Assembly: GCF_008692195.1 (NCBI RefSeq)
Contig: NZ_RXOM01000018.1
Location: 248,001 to 312,000, forward strand
Reading direction: 5' to 3'
DNA length: 64,000 bases
Source of the DNA: Salegentibacter sp. R32
GTDB lineage: Bacteria > Bacteroidota > Bacteroidia > Flavobacteriales > Flavobacteriaceae
The notes under the pieces are model-generated. The model made no database searches and was not told where the DNA came from. It was given only the letters and a program-made list of their open reading frames with translations. Position 1 is the stretch's first letter; the number at the start of each line of letters is the position of its first letter. The position numbers were made by a program, and so were the translations under genes. Shown piece by piece: positions 52,412-61,796 of the stretch.

Positions 52412-53374
52412 TTATTTTTTATCTCTTTCAGTAGGTAGGGTTATTTTTCGTATTATATAAGGGCGTTTATCTTGCGATTCGTAATAGGTTCGCATTTGTA
52501 AATCAATAACAATACCGATGGTAAAAAGCTGAATACCCAACAGCACAAATAACACCCCTACAATTAAAATGGGTCTTCCCCAAATGTCAAAGCCAAGTAT
52601 TTTTTCTATTAAAAGGTATATGTTAATGAGTACTCCTAAAGAGAAAAAAAACAGACCAATATTTCCAAATAAATACAAAGGTTTTTGTAGGTAATTACGT
52701 TGAAAAAGTATTAGCAAAAGATCATTTATAACCTTAAAGGTTCTCCCTAATCCATATTTAGATTTTCCAAACTTTCTGGGGTGGTGCTTTACGGGGACTT
52801 CTTTAATTCTAGTACCATTTAAAAAGGCTAAGAGGACTATAAAACGATGCATTTCGCCATATAAATTCAGTTCTTTAGCTGTTTCTTTTCTAAAAACTTT
52901 TAAGGCACATCCTTGGTCTTGAATGTTTAATTTGGTTGTTTTTCGAATAATAAAATTTGCTATTTTTGAAGGGATTTTTTTAAAGAAAGAGTCTTTTCTA
53001 TTGACTCTTATACCCGTTACAAGGTCAATATCTTCTTCGATTAGTAGTTTAAGCATTTTTGGGATATCATTTGGATCATTTTGCATATCTCCGTCTAGTG
53101 AAATAATAAAATCTCCCAAGGCATTGTCAATCCCAGCGGCTAAAGCTAAACTTTGCCCGTAATTTTTTTTTAACTCAATTAATTTTACGTTTGAATTTTG
53201 TAAAGACTTAATGTTTTTTACCGTATTATCTGTACTAAAATCATCTATATATATGATTTCAAATTTATAGTTGATTAATGCTGTTTCAATTTGTTTTGTT
53301 AAGGGTAAAACATTTTCATCCTCATTATAAACTGGAATTATGATAGATAAAAAACTTGAAGAAGTCATAAGCAA
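52412..53374 (-). CDS. Glycosyltransferase family 2 with C-terminal membrane helices
   Basis: The 320-residue protein has a GT2 domain (SIIIPVYNEDENV, YIDDFSTDNT, SLDGDMQNDPND with the DxD) and two membrane helices at about 230-260 and 268-293, the GtrB/ArnC/dolichol-phosphate-mannose-synthase-like layout. It probably transfers a sugar to polyprenyl phosphate. The next gene, a membrane GT, is its natural partner, 8 bp away. Confidence 0.92.
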   Translation of the reverse strand: MLMTSSSFLSIIIPVYNEDENVLPLTKQIETALINYKFEIIYIDDFSTDNTVKNIKSLQNSNVKLIELKKNYGQSLALAAGIDNALGDFIISLDGDMQNDPNDIPKMLKLLIEEDIDLVTGIRVNRKDSFFKKIPSKIANFIIRKTTKLNIQDQGCALKVFRKETAKELNLYGEMHRFIVLLAFLNGTRIKEVPVKHHPRKFGKSKYGLGRTFKVINDLLLILFQRNYLQKPLYLFGNIGLFFFSLGVLINIYLLIEKILGFDIWGRPILIVGVLFVLLGIQLFTIGIVIDLQMRTYYESQDKRPYIIRKITLPTERDKK

Positions 53375-53382
53375 ATGATGTT

Positions 53383-54987
53383 TTATTCTGATTTTTTATA
53401 AACCCTAAAATAGTTTCTCTTTTCAACTAATTTCCAATTATTTTTCACATAAACTGTGAGTAAAGAAGTTTCTTCATAATTATTGATGTTATTTTCAAAA
53501 TTTTCAAGAAAAACGGTTACATTTTTAGTCTCTAGCTTGTCAATATATAGTTGAATTTGATCGGCTAAGTGATGGTTAAAAACCCAGTCAACACCAATTG
53601 GGTTTTTTGTTTTGGTTAAATAATGCCCAAGGGTTACAGAGGGCAATATGGTATAATTGGTATAGTTTTGTGATAATTTTTTTAACTCTAAATACTTTTC
53701 GTAAGTAGGTTTGTCGCTTTTTATACAACTAAGTTGCGGATAAATAGCTCCCATGTTATAAGTTAGTTCTTTTCGATTGGAGTCCATATAAACGTTTTGA
53801 TAGCCTACATAAAAAACAATTACAAAACATAAAACACTTATTGACCCGACTAATTTTGAAAATGTAAAGGTTTTTAAATCATAGCTCATTATAAAAAAAG
53901 TAAACACAATTGGGGTTGAAAAATGAATTGGTGTATTAAAACCATTGCTAATAGCAGCACACCAACTGAGACTTAAAAGGAGTAATAAAAACCAATATCT
54001 TTTATCTTTCTTTGCGAAGTATAATGCATGTAAAGCTGAAATAACTAGTAGCGATTGCATTAAAGCATTTTTTACTGTATGGTAACTGTCTTCATGCAAG
54101 TAGAAGTATAAAAATAGAACCGCAATACTTGTAATTGCATAGAGAAAAGTAACATGATTAGGAAGGTATTTTTTTACTAAGAAGAAAACTGACAATAATC
54201 CTATTATTAATAAGTAATTAAACTTAAATGCTAAATAATATACTTTTATTGCGGTATTAATAAAACTAGAGGCAGGTGTAAAGCTGAAAATTTGATTATA
54301 AAATGCATCCCAAGCATCATTTAAAAATAAAATAATAATGAATAGTAGGGCAGTCCCTAATCCACTAATTACAAAAATAGTAGCTTTTTTATAATTCTTT
54401 AGCAGTATTAGATAAGCGGTTAAAAATACAGGAAAGAAGAAGAAAGATTGCTTGCATAAAACACCTAGTGAGATTAAAAAAGTCCCTAAAATAATTTGCC
54501 ATATTTTTTCTTTTCTATGCAGCAAAAAATAGGTGCCTAAAATAGAAAAGAAAATACCGTCTACCGTATTCCAAGGCATTGGGGGGTAATTGTGTATACT
54601 TATTAATGCACCTAGTATCGCAATAAAATAAACAGTGTTTTTAGAGTTTATTTTAAATATTTTACAAAGTAGTTTTGCTGCAAAATAGGAGTACAAAAAA
54701 ACCTGTATGTAATAAAAGCCTCTATTAATTAGATATGCGTAATCTTCGGTTATGTACAGAAATAAAGAGTGGAAATAAGGTGAAAAAGGAGGTTTTATGT
54801 AAGTGAAATCTGTATATGGGAAATAACCATTGTAAATACTCCAAGAAATACTGAAAATAGTACCCATATCACCATCTTCAAAACCATAAGTAGTGTACAT
54901 TACAATGTAGAAAAGAAGTAAAACCCAGTACAGGTATTTAAAAGAGTTTTCCTGTAAATAAATTAAGTTTTTTTGATGCATTCTCAT
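53383..54987 (-). CDS. GT39-like membrane glycosyltransferase
   Basis: The 534-residue protein has about ten or more membrane helices and the early acidic motif in GFEDGDMGTIF followed by YPYTDF-like PYTDFTYIKPP, typical of PMT/ArnT-like glycosyltransferases that use polyprenyl-phosphate sugars. It is probably the acceptor-side enzyme for the GT2 product encoded by the next gene. Substrate unknown. Confidence 0.82.
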   Translation of the reverse strand: MRMHQKNLIYLQENSFKYLYWVLLLFYIVMYTTYGFEDGDMGTIFSISWSIYNGYFPYTDFTYIKPPFSPYFHSLFLYITEDYAYLINRGFYYIQVFLYSYFAAKLLCKIFKINSKNTVYFIAILGALISIHNYPPMPWNTVDGIFFSILGTYFLLHRKEKIWQIILGTFLISLGVLCKQSFFFFPVFLTAYLILLKNYKKATIFVISGLGTALLFIIILFLNDAWDAFYNQIFSFTPASSFINTAIKVYYLAFKFNYLLIIGLLSVFFLVKKYLPNHVTFLYAITSIAVLFLYFYLHEDSYHTVKNALMQSLLVISALHALYFAKKDKRYWFLLLLLSLSWCAAISNGFNTPIHFSTPIVFTFFIMSYDLKTFTFSKLVGSISVLCFVIVFYVGYQNVYMDSNRKELTYNMGAIYPQLSCIKSDKPTYEKYLELKKLSQNYTNYTILPSVTLGHYLTKTKNPIGVDWVFNHHLADQIQLYIDKLETKNVTVFLENFENNINNYEETSLLTVYVKNNWKLVEKRNYFRVYKKSE

Positions 54988-55011
54988 TGTATTTGTAAAA
55001 GGTACATAAAT

Positions 55012-55695
55012 CTAAGCACTCTTCTGTACTACCTCAAATACCTTTTGCCTGTCGCATTTTAAAGTTTTGGATGGATATTTAAGTAAAAGCGCATAATCGT
55101 GTGTGGCCATTAAAATAGTACGACCATTTTTATTAATTTCTTTCAAGACTTCCATGACTTTCACAGAAGTTTGTGGGTCTAGGCTTCCCGTAGGCTCATC
55201 GGCTAAAATTAATTCAGGATCGTTTAATAAAGCCCTGGCAATCGCTATCCGTTGTAGCTCTCCACCTGAAAGTTGATAAGGGTATTTAAAGTTTTTGGTT
55301 TTCATCCCCACTTTATCCAATAATTCATCAATCTTGCTTTCCATCGCCCGTTTTTCTTTCCAACCGGTCGCTTTTAGCAAAAAAAGGAGATTATCTTTTA
55401 TCGTGCGGTCATTCAATAACTTAAAATCTTGAAAAACTACGCCCTGTTTTCTTCGTAAAGACGGAATTTGTTTTTGTTTCAGATTACGCAAGTTAAAGCC
55501 TACAATATTTTCTTCACCTTTAGATAAAGGTAAATCGCCATAAAGCGTTTTCATAAAACTACTTTTTCCCGTTCCGGTTTTACCAATTAAATAGACAAAA
55601 TCACCTTTGTTGATTTCCACATCAACCTCCGATAAAATTAAATTTTAACGTTGGTAAATCGCAGCATTTCGAAGTTCTAGAATAGTCTCGGCCAT
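55012..55695 (-). pseudogene. ftsE: FtsE-like ATP-binding protein with an in-frame stop
   Basis: The ABC ATPase is FtsE-type: Walker A GKTGTGKSS, Q-loop VFQDFKLL, signature LSGGELQRIAIARALL and Walker B ELILADEPTGSLD are intact. The family start MAETILELRNAAIYQR is present at 55695-55648, but codon 17 is TAA (55645-55647), followed in the same frame by NLILSEVDVEINKGDF. The rest could be translated from GTG at 55620 (202 residues), which would lack the first strands and the A-loop Tyr. It may be a nonsense mutation, a sequencing error, or a gene surviving by reinitiation. FtsE normally works with FtsX in division and peptidoglycan hydrolase control. Confidence 0.85.
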
Positions 55696-55974
55696 AAACT
55701 TTACTTTAGGCTTTAAAGGTAAATTTTTCTCTAGAATTATAACTCATTTTCTATTAAAAAAGTATGCAAACACTAGAAATTAGTAGAATTAAGCTGAACG
55801 GTTTCTTTTTTAACATTAACATAATTAAAGCATTTTTTATGCGTTTTAAAAATGTAGTTTAACGTGAGTTCGATATAAGAAAAGTAAAAAAAGAGGAATT
55901 AGATAACAAAGAAAAAACAGAAAACAAGTGTATTTAAGTATCTATAATTCAAGTATTTAACTAATATTCTGCTT

Positions 55975-56902
55975 GTGATTTCTACCGATAAAATTACTGA
56001 AATTTTCTGTTTTATTGATGGATTTCATCAAGAATTTGAACAAGCTCAACAAGGAGGACTACTTCTTGGAGCTGATTGCTTTATCAAAAGAAGGAATAGG
56101 AATTCCAAGCTCTCCAATAGTGAAGTAATGACCTTAAGGGTACTTTTCCATTCCGGGAATTTCAGAAACTTGAAGCACTTTTACCTTTTCTATGTAAGGC
56201 CACATTTGAAAAGTGAGTTTCCTGAAACAGTATCTTAAAACCGCTTTGTGGAACTCCAACAAAAGGCAGGGGTGCCGATGGCCTTGTTCCTTAAAATGTG
56301 TTGTTTGGGAAAGTGCACCAGTATTTCCTTTATAGGTTCCACCCCACTGAGGTCTTGTCATATAAAAAGGGAAAAACAGCATAAGACTTTTAAAGGAATG
56401 GCTACTAAGGTACAATGTTCCATAGGATGGTTCATTTGGCTTCAAACTTCATTTAATTATCAATGACAGAGGGGAAATCTTGGGTTTTATGCTGACCCAA
56501 GGAAATGTTGATGACCGAGAACCTTTAAAAAGTGATAATTTCCATAAGAAGATAATAGGCAAACTCTATGGGGACAAAGGGTATATAGGCAAAGATATCT
56601 TTGAAAAACTCTTTGTGGATGGGGTTCACCTGATTACCAAGATCAGAAAGAATATGAAAAACAGCTTAATGCACACTTACGATAAAGTGATGTTGAAAAA
56701 GAGGGCCATCATTGAAACAGTAAATGATGAACTCAAGAATAACTTGCCTGACGGCAGTCAGGTGTGCCAAATTGAACACACCAGGCACAGGAGCTTTGAT
56801 AATTTCCTCTCAAACCTACTCTCTGGGTTAATCGCCTACAGCTTCTTTCCCAAAAAACCATCCTTAAACCTTGAGATAATAGATCAAAGATTATATGCTT
56901 AA
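55975..56902 (+). pseudogene. IS982 transposase, broken
   Basis: Three fragments make up one IS982 transposase. The first starts at GTG 55975 and ends at TAA 56236-56238, a nonsense codon in the same frame as the second (resumes NRFVELQQKAGVP). A frameshift near 56430-56455 moves the frame to the third fragment, which continues LHLIINDRGEILGFML and ends DELKN...CQIEHTRHRSFDNF. A palindrome encoding NLPDGSQV is inserted in frame in the DELKN/CQIEH segment. No full-length product is possible. Confidence 0.9.
56747..56762. repeat. Palindrome inserted in the IS982 transposase
   Basis: CCTGACGGCAGTCAGG has 6-bp arms and adds about seven codons, in frame, at a place where family members read DELKNI-CQIEH. 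It belongs loosely to the CCTGC/GCAGG family. Confidence 0.6.
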
Positions 56903-56961
56903 GTCGAACTCACGTTAGTTTAAATTATCTTTGAACCAACTAGCTATAAAATATTGTCCTA

Positions 56962-57723
56962 ATGAATTATAAACAGATTCTCGGTTTTTTCGCTATTATT
57001 TTACTGGGATACATGGATATTGCGCAACAATCAGCAGTGTACACCAACGATTTTGCAGAGTATAATAAAACAATCGATTTATACAACAACCATCAGTACA
57101 AAGCCGCACAAAAACTTTTTAAGGAAGTGAAAGGTGAGGCGAAAACCATTTCTTTAGAGTCAGATTGTACTTATTACATTGCTAATTGTGCTGTACGCTT
57201 AAACCAATCGAATGCTTTAGAGCGGTCTGAATTAAATAAAATTATTGGGGAAAGTTATTTCAACTTAGAGCAATACGGAACATCATCAAAATATATCAAT
57301 GAATATATTGGTTTCAATTCTCGTTTAGACGAATTACAAGCCTATTTTTTATTAGAAAAGTTAAAAGGTTTAGCAGAGTCAAATCAACAAAGAAGACTGG
57401 TTGCTCAACGTGACTTATTTGAAATTAAAAATGAAAAAATTAAGCTTCCCTATTGGGATGAAAGTAAAAATCATGTTTTTCATTTATTTGTAGTTCAAGT
57501 AGAAAATAGAAAGAAGTTTGTTGAGTTTTTAGAAAAGAACGATGTAGGTTATCTTATTCATTATCCCCTGCCACCACATCAACAAAAAGCTTTTTCAAAA
57601 TTTTCAAACTTGTCGTTTCCAGTTACAGAAAAAATTCACGAGCAAGTGGTGAGTATTCCTATTAGTCCAGTAATGGAAAATTCAGAAATATCAACTGTTA
57701 TTTCAGTATTAAATGTCTATTAA
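56962..57723 (+). CDS. Chimeric ORF: TPR-protein N-terminus fused to aminotransferase C-terminus
   Basis: Residues 1-105 are the start of an exported TPR protein (signal peptide to AQQ at 21-23, then YNKTIDLYNNHQYKAAQKLF and CTYYIANCAVRLNQ). From residue 106 (GTSSKYINEYIGFNSRLDELQ) to the end it is the last third of the sugar aminotransferase. The PLP lysine part is missing, so it cannot be an aminotransferase. A second junction inside the TPR part (LNQSNA then LERSELNKIIGESYFNLEQ) suggests an internal deletion too. If translated it would be exported and probably useless; I regard it as a rearrangement product. Confidence 0.85.
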   Translation: MNYKQILGFFAIILLGYMDIAQQSAVYTNDFAEYNKTIDLYNNHQYKAAQKLFKEVKGEAKTISLESDCTYYIANCAVRLNQSNALERSELNKIIGESYFNLEQYGTSSKYINEYIGFNSRLDELQAYFLLEKLKGLAESNQQRRLVAQRDLFEIKNEKIKLPYWDESKNHVFHLFVVQVENRKKFVEFLEKNDVGYLIHYPLPPHQQKAFSKFSNLSFPVTEKIHEQVVSIPISPVMENSEISTVISVLNVY

Positions 57724-59007
57724 GTGAAAATTCCTGAAAAAATACGAACAAATTTATTACTAAAAATGACTTCTGTAAATAGTGTGGTCATATTGGTAAG
57801 ACTATTTGTTTCACTTTTTTTACAAAGACTTTTTGCTCAATATTTAGGAGAAACAGGAATAGCTAAAATAGGCCAATTAAGGAACCTATTAAATATTCTA
57901 GGTTCTTTTTCTTCTTTAGGAATTTATAATGGAGTCATCAAACACACTTCAGAGTTTAAAGATGATAACCTCAAACTTCATAAACTATTTTCCACTTCTT
58001 TTGTATTAGTGGGAATAAGTAGTAGTATACTTTTTTGTATACTTTTTTTTCTTCCAGAGAATATCAGTGAGTATTTGTTTGCTACAAAAGATTTTTCTTA
58101 CCTCATTAAATTATTGCTTTTTTTATTCCCTTTATAGGTTTACAAAAAGTTTTCTATGGTATTATAAATGGCTTTTCTGCTTATAAGAAAATTGCCAAAA
58201 TAGATTTGACTGCCTATTTGTTAACTACCATTTTTACTATATATTTTCTTCTTATACATAATATAACAGGGGTTTTTGTTGCTATAAGTATTAATCCAAT
58301 AGTCCAATTATTAGTATTATTGATTTTATTAGTTAGGTTTTTAAGGAAATATGTAGATTTTTCAAAACTTAGTATTGAAAAATCATTTCTTAAAAGTTTA
58401 ATGACATTTAGTTTAATGTCTTTTTGTTCTTCTATATTATTAAATTATGTAGAGTTAGAAATCCGTTCTACTTTAATAAATAAAATTTCTGAAAGTGATG
58501 CTGGTATTTGGACAGCCATGGTGAATATATCAAGAAACTATATGGTTTTTTCCAGTGCGCTTTTTTCAATGTATGTTTTACCTAAATTTTCAGGAATCCA
58601 TAGTCAAATTAAATTTAGAAAAGAGGTGATTTATATTTATAAAACCATCTTACCAATTTTTGGAGTAGGGATGTTAATGGTTTATTTTTTTAGAATTAAT
58701 TGTTTCTCTAATATATCCTGACTTTGAAGGATTAACTTCTCTTTTTAAATGGCAATTATTAGGAGATTTTGTAAGATTAGCTTCTATGGTACTTGCCCAT
58801 CAATTCTTAGCTAAAAAGCTTATTGGTAGTTTTATTTTCACCGAGATATTATCTTTAGCTCTTTTCTATGGTTTTTCAACTTATTTAATTCCTATTTATG
58901 GGATTAATGGAGTAGTAATTGCCCACTTAATAAGATATGTATTATATGCAATAATTGTTTTTCTTTTAATAAGGGGATATTTTTTGAAAAAAGATGTAGA
59001 ACGTTAG
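57269..59007 (+). repeat. Diverged duplicate of aminotransferase 3' end plus flippase
   Basis: 57269-57723 corresponds to 50419-50866 and 57724-59007 to 51123-52397. The first ~75 bp are nearly identical between the copies; after that they diverge to clear but incomplete similarity, and the flippase copy is broken. The right copy lacks the 256-bp gap between the genes. This is more like import or recombination of an allelic locus than a recent tandem duplication. Confidence 0.85.
57724..59007 (+). pseudogene. Flippase paralogue, frameshifted
   Basis: The start (GTG, KIPEKIRTNLLLKMTSVNSVV) and the rest follow the intact flippase at 51123 along its full length, but the frame breaks near 58117-58135, next to a run of seven T, and again near 58690, where two bases appear lost in AGAATTA compared with the expected RE-L. 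The three pieces are 57724-58137, 58206-58721 (open from about 58130) and 58786-59007 (open from about 58690). As sequenced, no complete flippase is made. Confidence 0.88.
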
Positions 59008-59076
59008 ATAAAAATTTATATTAGATTTTTATGTTTACAAGCTCAAGTTATTATTGAATATACATATGTGCATTTT

Positions 59077-59490
59077 ATGAATACAGAATTAGATGATTTA
59101 GAACTTATTGAAATTCCAAAAATATCAGATCCTGATGGTCGTGGAAATTTATCTGTTATTGAAAAGAACCTTCTCCCTTTCGAAATTAAACGGGTATATT
59201 ATTTGTATGATGTTCCCAGTGATTCCTCCCGAGGCGGTCATGCACATATTGAATTAAAACAATGTTTAATAGCTTTAAGCGGAAGTTTTGAGGTCGTCTT
59301 GAAAGATGGTAAGGAAGAGAAAAGGATTTGGTTAAATAAGCCAAATAGAGGTTTGCTTATTCCTTCTGGAATTTGGCGTGAACTAGAAAACTTTTCATCA
59401 GGTGCTGTATGTCTTTCTCTGGTATCTGATTTTTTTAAAGAAGAAGATTATATTCGGGATTATCGGGATTTCTTAAATTTTAAAAGTTAG
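59077..59490 (+). CDS. Sugar 3,4-ketoisomerase (FdtA/WxcM-like cupin)
   Basis: The 137-residue cupin has LIEIPKISDPDGRGNLSVIE, YYLYDVP, RGGHAHIELKQCLIALSGSFEV and the end WRELENFSSGAVCLSLVSD, matching the FdtA/QdtA dTDP-sugar 3,4-ketoisomerase group. It would act just before the aminotransferase at 49766 in making a 3-amino-3,6-dideoxy sugar. A GTG at 59068 extends the frame by three codons; I chose the ATG. It overlaps the convergent glycosyltransferase by 4 bp. Confidence 0.92.
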   Translation: MNTELDDLELIEIPKISDPDGRGNLSVIEKNLLPFEIKRVYYLYDVPSDSSRGGHAHIELKQCLIALSGSFEVVLKDGKEEKRIWLNKPNRGLLIPSGIWRELENFSSGAVCLSLVSDFFKEEDYIRDYRDFLNFKS

Positions 59491-60626
59491 CTTGTTTGAT
59501 AAACTTTTAGATATTTTTGAGCTACTTTTTTATAATCGTGATGAGTTTCGATAAATTGGCGAGCACATTTTCCTATCTCTTCAATTTTAGAAGGGTTTTC
59601 AATAAGCCACGATAGTTTTTCTACTAAGTAATCAACATCAGGTAGTGCATTAATACAGACTTCGTCTTCTTGTAAATTATAATATTCTAAAAACTCTTTT
59701 TCGGCTCCGGTAAATACTACTTTTCCTTTGGCCATGGCCTCTAAAGCATTGTAACCTTGGTCGTAAGCATAAATTTGGTCTAATAAAATATGAGCTGAAT
59801 TATATTTGTTAATATACTCTTTATAGGGAAGATTACTAACCGTAATTATTTCAACTTTATTTATATATTTTTTCTTAATTTCTTTTAAGGAAGCATCAAA
59901 AATATCATTTCCTTTTTTATAGTAATTAGTTTTATTAATTCCATGAAAAATTGTTATTGGATTATTTTTTTTAATTTTTTTATATTTTAACTTGTTTATA
60001 TTGATGGGATTAGGAATTAAGCCTTTAAAATATGGATAGTTTTCATAAGGTAAAACATAGTCTATGTCAGAAGCTGAAACGGAACTAATTTTTTTAAATA
60101 CTTCTTGGTGGTGCTGATAACTTTCCTTAGAAGTATAATCGAGAATATGATGGGATTTTTTTTTACTGATTTTTTTTTCAAAATAAGGCGTTAAAATAGA
60201 ATATCTATATTTCTTATCTGCAGCGAATTTTACACTTATATAATCGGTACCACAAGCCAAGAGATGAAGTTTTTTATTATTTTCTTTTAAAAAGTCAATA
60301 ATTTTAAAGGCATTTTTTCCTTTAATTCCAAAAGGGCGCTCATTAATTAATTGTACAACATCATAGTTAATCAAATCTTTCTGATATGTGAAAAATTGTT
60401 TAGTAATACTTATTTGGGTAATATCTTTTTTTAAAATTAAGTAAATAGCAATCTTAAGTTTTCTTAGAATCCCCTCATCATATTTTCTTGTTAGTTTTAT
60501 ATCTGCCGGAAAATTTTTGAAATAATCTCCAGTAGCAATAATAGTAACTTCATGACCTAATTGCTGTAAACCTTCTTTTAAAGAGTTGTGTAGCCTACTA
60601 TATTCGCCAACTAATAAAATCCTCAT
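59487..60626 (-). CDS. Glycosyltransferase (GT4-like)
   Basis: The 379-residue protein starts MRILLVGEYSRLHNSLKEGL, the N-domain start of GT-B enzymes, and has the C-domain region ITIFHGINKTNYYKKG, ILLDQIYAYDQGYNALEAMAKGKVVFTGAE and a C-terminal helix with YKKVAQKYLKVY. It probably transfers a sugar to the growing polysaccharide on the cytoplasmic side. The open frame reaches 60680, but 60626 gives the family start and avoids overlap with the divergent gene at 60674. Confidence 0.85.
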   Translation of the reverse strand: MRILLVGEYSRLHNSLKEGLQQLGHEVTIIATGDYFKNFPADIKLTRKYDEGILRKLKIAIYLILKKDITQISITKQFFTYQKDLINYDVVQLINERPFGIKGKNAFKIIDFLKENNKKLHLLACGTDYISVKFAADKKYRYSILTPYFEKKISKKKSHHILDYTSKESYQHHQEVFKKISSVSASDIDYVLPYENYPYFKGLIPNPININKLKYKKIKKNNPITIFHGINKTNYYKKGNDIFDASLKEIKKKYINKVEIITVSNLPYKEYINKYNSAHILLDQIYAYDQGYNALEAMAKGKVVFTGAEKEFLEYYNLQEDEVCINALPDVDYLVEKLSWLIENPSKIEEIGKCARQFIETHHDYKKVAQKYLKVYQTS

Positions 60627-60673
60627 ATAATATTTTATCTTTGGCAATATAAAGATATTATAGCGTAAAATTA

Positions 60674-61774
60674 ATGGCATATTCGGTTCTTGATAAAAAG
60701 GTGTGTATTGTTTCTATTTCTTTAGGTAAAGGGGGAGCGGAACGCTCTACGGCCTTACTTTCTCAAATGCTCAACAGCTTGGGCTATCAAGTACATTTAG
60801 TAATTTTGACTGATGATATTTCTTATGAATATGAAGGTAAATTATTCAATCTTGGTTTAGAGAAAAAAAAGAGTAATACTTTTTTTAGTAGGTTAGTACG
60901 ATTTAGAAGGTTTAAGAAATATATAGTTCAACATAAATTTGATTATATCATAGATAACAGGGTCAAAAACAACTCTTTAAAAGAGCTGTTTTATCTTAAT
61001 TATGTTTATCAAAATCAAAAACTTATTTACGTAGTAAGGAGCGCTTATTTAGAAAATTACTTTCCGAGTAGAAATTCTTATCTGGCAAAATATACCTCTA
61101 AGAAAATAATAGAGCGAGTCCATAAGATTGTAACTGTTTCAAAATTTATTCAAAAAAAGGTAGAAGAAAAGTTCAATTTAAACAAAGTATATACCATTTA
61201 CAATCCAATTGAAGAGCTAAATGTAGGTATTGAAACCTTCAAAGAAAAATATATTTTGTTTTTGGGACGAGTGGTAGACGAAGTTAAAAATATTAGTTTA
61301 TTACTTGAAGCTTATGCTACATCTAACTTACCTAAATATAATATTCATTTAAAAATTTTAGGTTATGGTCCAGATACTCTATTTTTAAGAGAAAAGGTTG
61401 AAAATATCAACCTTTCAGAATATGTGAAGTTTATATCCTATACTCCTGAAGTTGGAAACTTTTTGAATCATGCTAAATTTACTGTTTTAACGAGCAGATA
61501 TGAAGGTTTTCCAAGAGTTTTAATAGAATCACTTTCGGTAGGGACTCCTGTAGTTTCTGTAAATTGTAACAGTGGCCCGGCAGAAATAATTCACCATGAA
61601 AGAAATGGTTTACTGGTCGAGAATCATAATCCTTCTGAATTAGCTTTAGCTTTTAATAGAATGCTTGAAGATAAAGAACTTTATTCATATTGTAAAAAGT
61701 ACGCACGTAGTAGTGTTGAACATTTAAGGATGGAGGTTATCGCGAAAAAGTGGAAAGAAGTTTTATTAGGATAG
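60674..61774 (+). CDS. Glycosyltransferase family 4
   Basis: The 366-residue GT-B enzyme begins with KVCIVSISLGKGGAERSTALLS (the donor/acceptor glycine-rich loop) and has YILFLGRVVDEVKNISLLLEAY and the EX7E motif region in SRYEGFPRVLIESLSVGTPVV, followed by GPAEII. It adds a sugar to the polysaccharide. It is divergent from the GT4-like gene at 59487-60626. Confidence 0.93.
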   Translation: MAYSVLDKKVCIVSISLGKGGAERSTALLSQMLNSLGYQVHLVILTDDISYEYEGKLFNLGLEKKKSNTFFSRLVRFRRFKKYIVQHKFDYIIDNRVKNNSLKELFYLNYVYQNQKLIYVVRSAYLENYFPSRNSYLAKYTSKKIIERVHKIVTVSKFIQKKVEEKFNLNKVYTIYNPIEELNVGIETFKEKYILFLGRVVDEVKNISLLLEAYATSNLPKYNIHLKILGYGPDTLFLREKVENINLSEYVKFISYTPEVGNFLNHAKFTVLTSRYEGFPRVLIESLSVGTPVVSVNCNSGPAEIIHHERNGLLVENHNPSELALAFNRMLEDKELYSYCKKYARSSVEHLRMEVIAKKWKEVLLG

Positions 61775-61796
61775 GAAAGTTTCTTTTTCTATAATT

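Larger units (their letters stand above)
55856..56921 (+). mobile_element. IS982-family insertion sequence (inactive)
   Basis: Inverted repeats AACGTGAGTTCGATATAAG (55861-55879) and its partner CTTAAGTCGAACTCACGTT (56898-56916) match at 17 of 19 positions. Both ends are flanked by AGTTT (55856-55860 and 56917-56921), a target duplication. The body is 1056 bp with one broken IS982 transposase. It lies between ftsE and the fused gene at 56962, which it probably entered after those genes were already adjacent. Confidence 0.9.

Noticed and set aside
56134-56445. Minus-strand ORF of 103 codons in the IS982 element
   Set aside because: It is antisense to the transposase fragments and has no recognisable family.
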